A DNA stretch of 64,000 nt from Rhodovulum sp. (GTDB lineage Bacteria > Pseudomonadota > Alphaproteobacteria > Rhodobacterales > Rhodobacteraceae). Shown one piece after another: positions 61,728 to 64,000 of the stretch (within the stretch, counting starts at the first letter, position 1; every line of letters starts with the position of its first letter). Position numbers and translations under genes: made by a program. The stretch spans positions 1 through 64,000 of the forward strand of contig JACKKC010000001.1 in the NCBI GenBank assembly GCA_020637615.1, read 5' to 3'. The notes beneath the pieces were generated by a model, which was given only the letters and a program-made list of their open reading frames with translations, was not told the DNA's origin and made no database searches.

Positions 61728-62585
61728 GTGATCCGCACGATCCTGGTTCCGGTACGAGGCGACGGCAAGGGCGACAACGTCCTTGCCCACGCAGCGGTGC
61801 TCGCGCACCGCTACGACGCCCATGTCACGGTGGCGCATTGCCGGCCGCGCCCCGAGGATCTGATGCCCTACGGCGTGCATATCCCGGAGTTCCTGCGCAA
61901 CCAGATCGTGCGGCAATCCTACCAGGTCGCCGACCAGGAAGAGGAGGGGATGCGCGAGGAGGTCCTGGTGCTCGCGGAAAAGCTCAGGCTCGACCTCTCC
62001 GGCGACAACATCGGCCGGACGGCGACGGTGGCGTTTCTCGCCGAGGCCGGCCGCCAGGTGGACGTGATCAAGCGCCGCGGCCGGCTGGCGGACCTGATCG
62101 CGGTAGCGAAGCCCGACCGGGACCGCAACCTCGGCCACAACACGCTCAAGGCGGCGCTCTTCCACTCCGGGCGGCCGGTCCTGATGTGCCCGCATGCCGA
62201 GACGCCGCCCGCGACGCTCGGGGCGCATGTCTCGCTCGCCTGGAACGGCAGCGCGGAGGCGGCGCGGGCGCTGTCGCAATGCATCAGCGTGCTGCGGACC
62301 GCCGACGCGGTCTCGATCCTGTCCAACGGATCGGATTCCGGTCCGGGAACCTCGGCCGAGGATCTGGTCGATTTCCTGCGCCTGCACGGCATCGCCGCCA
62401 CGATCGTGAAGTTCGACTCGCGGGGCAAGACCGGCCGCGAACTGCTGAAGGCCAGCGCCGCGGCCGGCGCGGACATGATGGTGATGGGCGCCTATGGCGA
62501 CAGCCACGAGCGCGAGACCGTCTTCGGGGGCAATACCCAGACGGTGGTCGATACCGCCACCACGCCCGTCATCTTCAACCACTGA
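61728..62585 (+). CDS. UspA-family protein, double-length
   Basis: A 285-residue protein with one recognisable Usp fold at each end (IRTILVPVRGDGKGDNVLAH; MVMGAYGDSHERETVFGG). The C-terminal ATP loop is GAYGDSHERETVFGGN, close to G-x2-G-x9-G. GTG start nine bases after AGGAGG. Lies between fhs and the TTT transporter genes in the oxalate operon; partner of a transporter or a stress-linked nucleotide binder, by inference. Confidence 0.82.
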   Translation: MIRTILVPVRGDGKGDNVLAHAAVLAHRYDAHVTVAHCRPRPEDLMPYGVHIPEFLRNQIVRQSYQVADQEEEGMREEVLVLAEKLRLDLSGDNIGRTATVAFLAEAGRQVDVIKRRGRLADLIAVAKPDRDRNLGHNTLKAALFHSGRPVLMCPHAETPPATLGAHVSLAWNGSAEAARALSQCISVLRTADAVSILSNGSDSGPGTSAEDLVDFLRLHGIAATIVKFDSRGKTGRELLKASAAAGADMMVMGAYGDSHERETVFGGNTQTVVDTATTPVIFNH

Positions 62586-62697
62586 AAGGACGAGACCGAG
62601 GGAACGGAAGACGGAAGGTTTCAGGCCGCAGAACGAACGGCCGAAGGCAAGGCGAGAGACAACTCGCGAGCACACGAGAGCCAAACGGGAGGACCAA

Positions 62698-63666
62698 ATG
62701 GCAAAGCACTTCAATATCCTGGCCGGCATGGCCGGCGCCGTCGCGCTGGGCGTGATGGCGGTGACGCCGGCAGCGGCCTGGGAGCCGACCAAGCCGGTCG
62801 ACTTCGTGATCATGGCCGGCGCCGGCGGCGGCGCGGACCAGATCGCCCGGTTCCTGCAATCGGTCGCCGAGAAGAAGGATCTCACCAGCCGGCCGCTGGT
62901 GCCCAACAACAAGGGCGGCGGCTCGGGCGCCGAGGCGCTGATCGCGCTCAACACCACGAACGATCCCGACCACACGATCCTGGTCACGCTGAACTCGTTC
63001 TTCACCACGCCGCTGCGCCAGCCCGACCTCGGCGTCGACATCACGACCTTCACGCCGGTGGCGATGATGGGCGTCGATCCCTTCGTGCTCTGGGTCCACA
63101 AGGACAGCGGCATCACCACCTTCGAGCAATGGCTTGAGACCGTGAAGGCGGCCAACGGCGAATACGTCATGGGCGGCACCGGCACCGGCCAGGAGGATTC
63201 GCTCGTCATCACCTTCCTCAAGGACGCCTACGGGCTCGACATCAAGTACATCCCCTATGACGGCGGCGGGGCGGTCGCGAAGGATCTGGCCGGCCAGCAG
63301 ATCATGGCCACTGTCAACAACCCCGCCGAGGCCAAGGGCTTCTACGAGGCCGGTGACGTGGTTCCGCTGGTCGCCTTCTCCGACGAGCGGCTTCCGGCCT
63401 TCCCGGACGTGCCGACCATCAAGGAGAAGGGGCAGGACTTCAGCTACTACAACCAGCGCGCCGTGGTCGGCGCTCCGGGCCAGTCCGCGGAGGCGGCCGA
63501 ATACTACCAGAACCTCTTCAAGACGATCTACGATTCCGAGGAATGGCAGGGCTACATGACTTCCGAGAGCCTGTCGCCGCTCTGGATGTCGCCCGACGAG
63601 CAGAAGGAATACTGGGCGCTCCAGGTCGAGCGCCACAAGGAACTGCTCGCCAACATGGAAGAGTAG
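62698..63666 (+). CDS. tctC: Tripartite tricarboxylate transporter receptor (TctC/Bug family)
   Basis: A 322-residue periplasmic receptor. Signal peptide (LAGMAGAVALGVMAVTPAAA, mature from WEPTKPVDFV), family segment AGAGGGADQIARFLQS and RPLVPNNKGGGSGAEAL. GGGAGGA precedes the ATG. Captures a carboxylate for the TctA/TctB membrane part; the operon suggests oxalate or a related dicarboxylate, which is inference. Confidence 0.9.
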   Translation: MAKHFNILAGMAGAVALGVMAVTPAAAWEPTKPVDFVIMAGAGGGADQIARFLQSVAEKKDLTSRPLVPNNKGGGSGAEALIALNTTNDPDHTILVTLNSFFTTPLRQPDLGVDITTFTPVAMMGVDPFVLWVHKDSGITTFEQWLETVKAANGEYVMGGTGTGQEDSLVITFLKDAYGLDIKYIPYDGGGAVAKDLAGQQIMATVNNPAEAKGFYEAGDVVPLVAFSDERLPAFPDVPTIKEKGQDFSYYNQRAVVGAPGQSAEAAEYYQNLFKTIYDSEEWQGYMTSESLSPLWMSPDEQKEYWALQVERHKELLANMEE

Positions 63667-63708
63667 ATCTCCGGCACCGATTTTCAGAAGTACTTCTGGG
63701 AGGCCAGA

Positions 63709-64000
63709 ATGAGACTTGGCGAAATCGTCACGGCCGCTGTGCTGGCCGCCCTGTCCATCTACATGATGTGGAAGAGTACCGATCTGAACATCGGCTATGT
63801 CGCCGGCAAAGGTCCGGGAGGCGGAGCCTGGCCGTTCTGGCTCTCGGCCATCATGCTCGTCTGCACGATCGTGATCGCCTTCAACTGGGCAAGGCGGACC
63901 TCTCCGCCTTCCCGCTCCACCGAGCCGGTGCTCGATGCCGACGGCCGCAGGATGCTGCTGCAGGTCGGCGGCGGGATCTTCGTCTTCGTGGCGCTGATCA
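63709..64000 (+). CDS. tctB: Tripartite tricarboxylate transporter small subunit (TctB, 3' partial)
   Basis: Runs off the window end; 97 codons are visible, starting MRLGEIVTAAVLAALSIYMM and continuing with GKGPGGGAWPFWLSAIMLVC. The GxGxxPxx-type motif between two membrane helices is the TctB pattern. A GGGAGG ribosome site lies six bases upstream. The large subunit TctA would be expected just beyond the window. Confidence 0.85.
   Translation, partial: MRLGEIVTAAVLAALSIYMMWKSTDLNIGYVAGKGPGGGAWPFWLSAIMLVCTIVIAFNWARRTSPPSRSTEPVLDADGRRMLLQVGGGIFVFVALI

Overview
The window is GC-rich throughout and densely coded on both strands. Its gene content and gene order point to an alphaproteobacterium of the Rhodobacterales (Paracoccaceae type): an RluA-family synthase near rpoH, a DUF1127 protein, TRAP and tripartite tricarboxylate (TTT) transporters, an imelysin/di-haem iron locus, and a cysteine synthase-glutaredoxin relic. 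I saw no rRNA, tRNA, CRISPR array, insertion sequence or prophage. The genus cannot be fixed from this sequence alone.

Left part (1-20.5 kb), mostly core and household genes: rluD (cut by the window edge); tdh-kbl for threonine to glycine; heat-shock sigma factor rpoH; a phosphate operon (PiT transporter, UspA, Na/Pi cotransporter) behind a near-consensus PhoB box; a secreted lectin-like protein; an intergenic region of nested inverted repeats; a GAF-GGDEF diguanylate cyclase; a Gfo/Idh/MocA oxidoreductase with a PNPOx-like flavoprotein; a VPLPA-CTERM protein; a lipoprotein L,D-transpeptidase; cysK with a secreted esterase; a DMT permease; a transglutaminase-like protein; oligoendopeptidase F; and a DUF1330 protein.

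Middle part (20.5-47 kb), accessory metabolism and regulation: module A is a winged-helix/TolB/TPR regulator divergent from methyltransferase-OsmC-flavoprotein-OsmC-like genes. Next come a NitT/TauT-type ABC importer with a GntR regulator and an FAH-family hydrolase, then a seven-gene iron operon (unknown Cys-rich protein, imelysin, bfd, bfr, di-haem oxidoredictase, second imelysin, DUF1513). A decayed cysteine synthase-glutaredoxin fusion and two efflux-type permeases follow. Module B repeats the OsmC plus flavoprotein pair (adding DUF1127 and another FAD monooxygenase) facing two regulators. These two share an almost identical winged-helix segment and promoter but carry unrelated C-terminal parts: one has a LysR-type HTH plus TolB/TPR, the other an alpha/beta hydrolase.

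Right part (47-64 kb), carboxylate and C1 metabolism: a TRAP transporter with a GntR regulator and 2-hydroxyacid dehydrogenase, idonate/gluconate-type dehydrogenases and an isochorismatase-like hydrolase; then a GntR regulator followed by an oxalate operon (oxalyl-CoA decarboxylase, formyl-CoA transferase, a formyltetrahydrofolate hydrolase-like protein, formate-tetrahydrofolate ligase, UspA) running into a TTT transporter (TctC, and TctB cut by the window end). The likely logic is uptake of a small dicarboxylate, decarboxylation of oxalyl-CoA, and transfer of the formyl/formate carbon into the folate pool.

The most interesting candidates for undescribed biology are the paired OsmC/flavoprotein/winged-helix modules with the double-HTH regulator, and the oxalate-folate operon with its atypical formyltransferase-fold enzyme.
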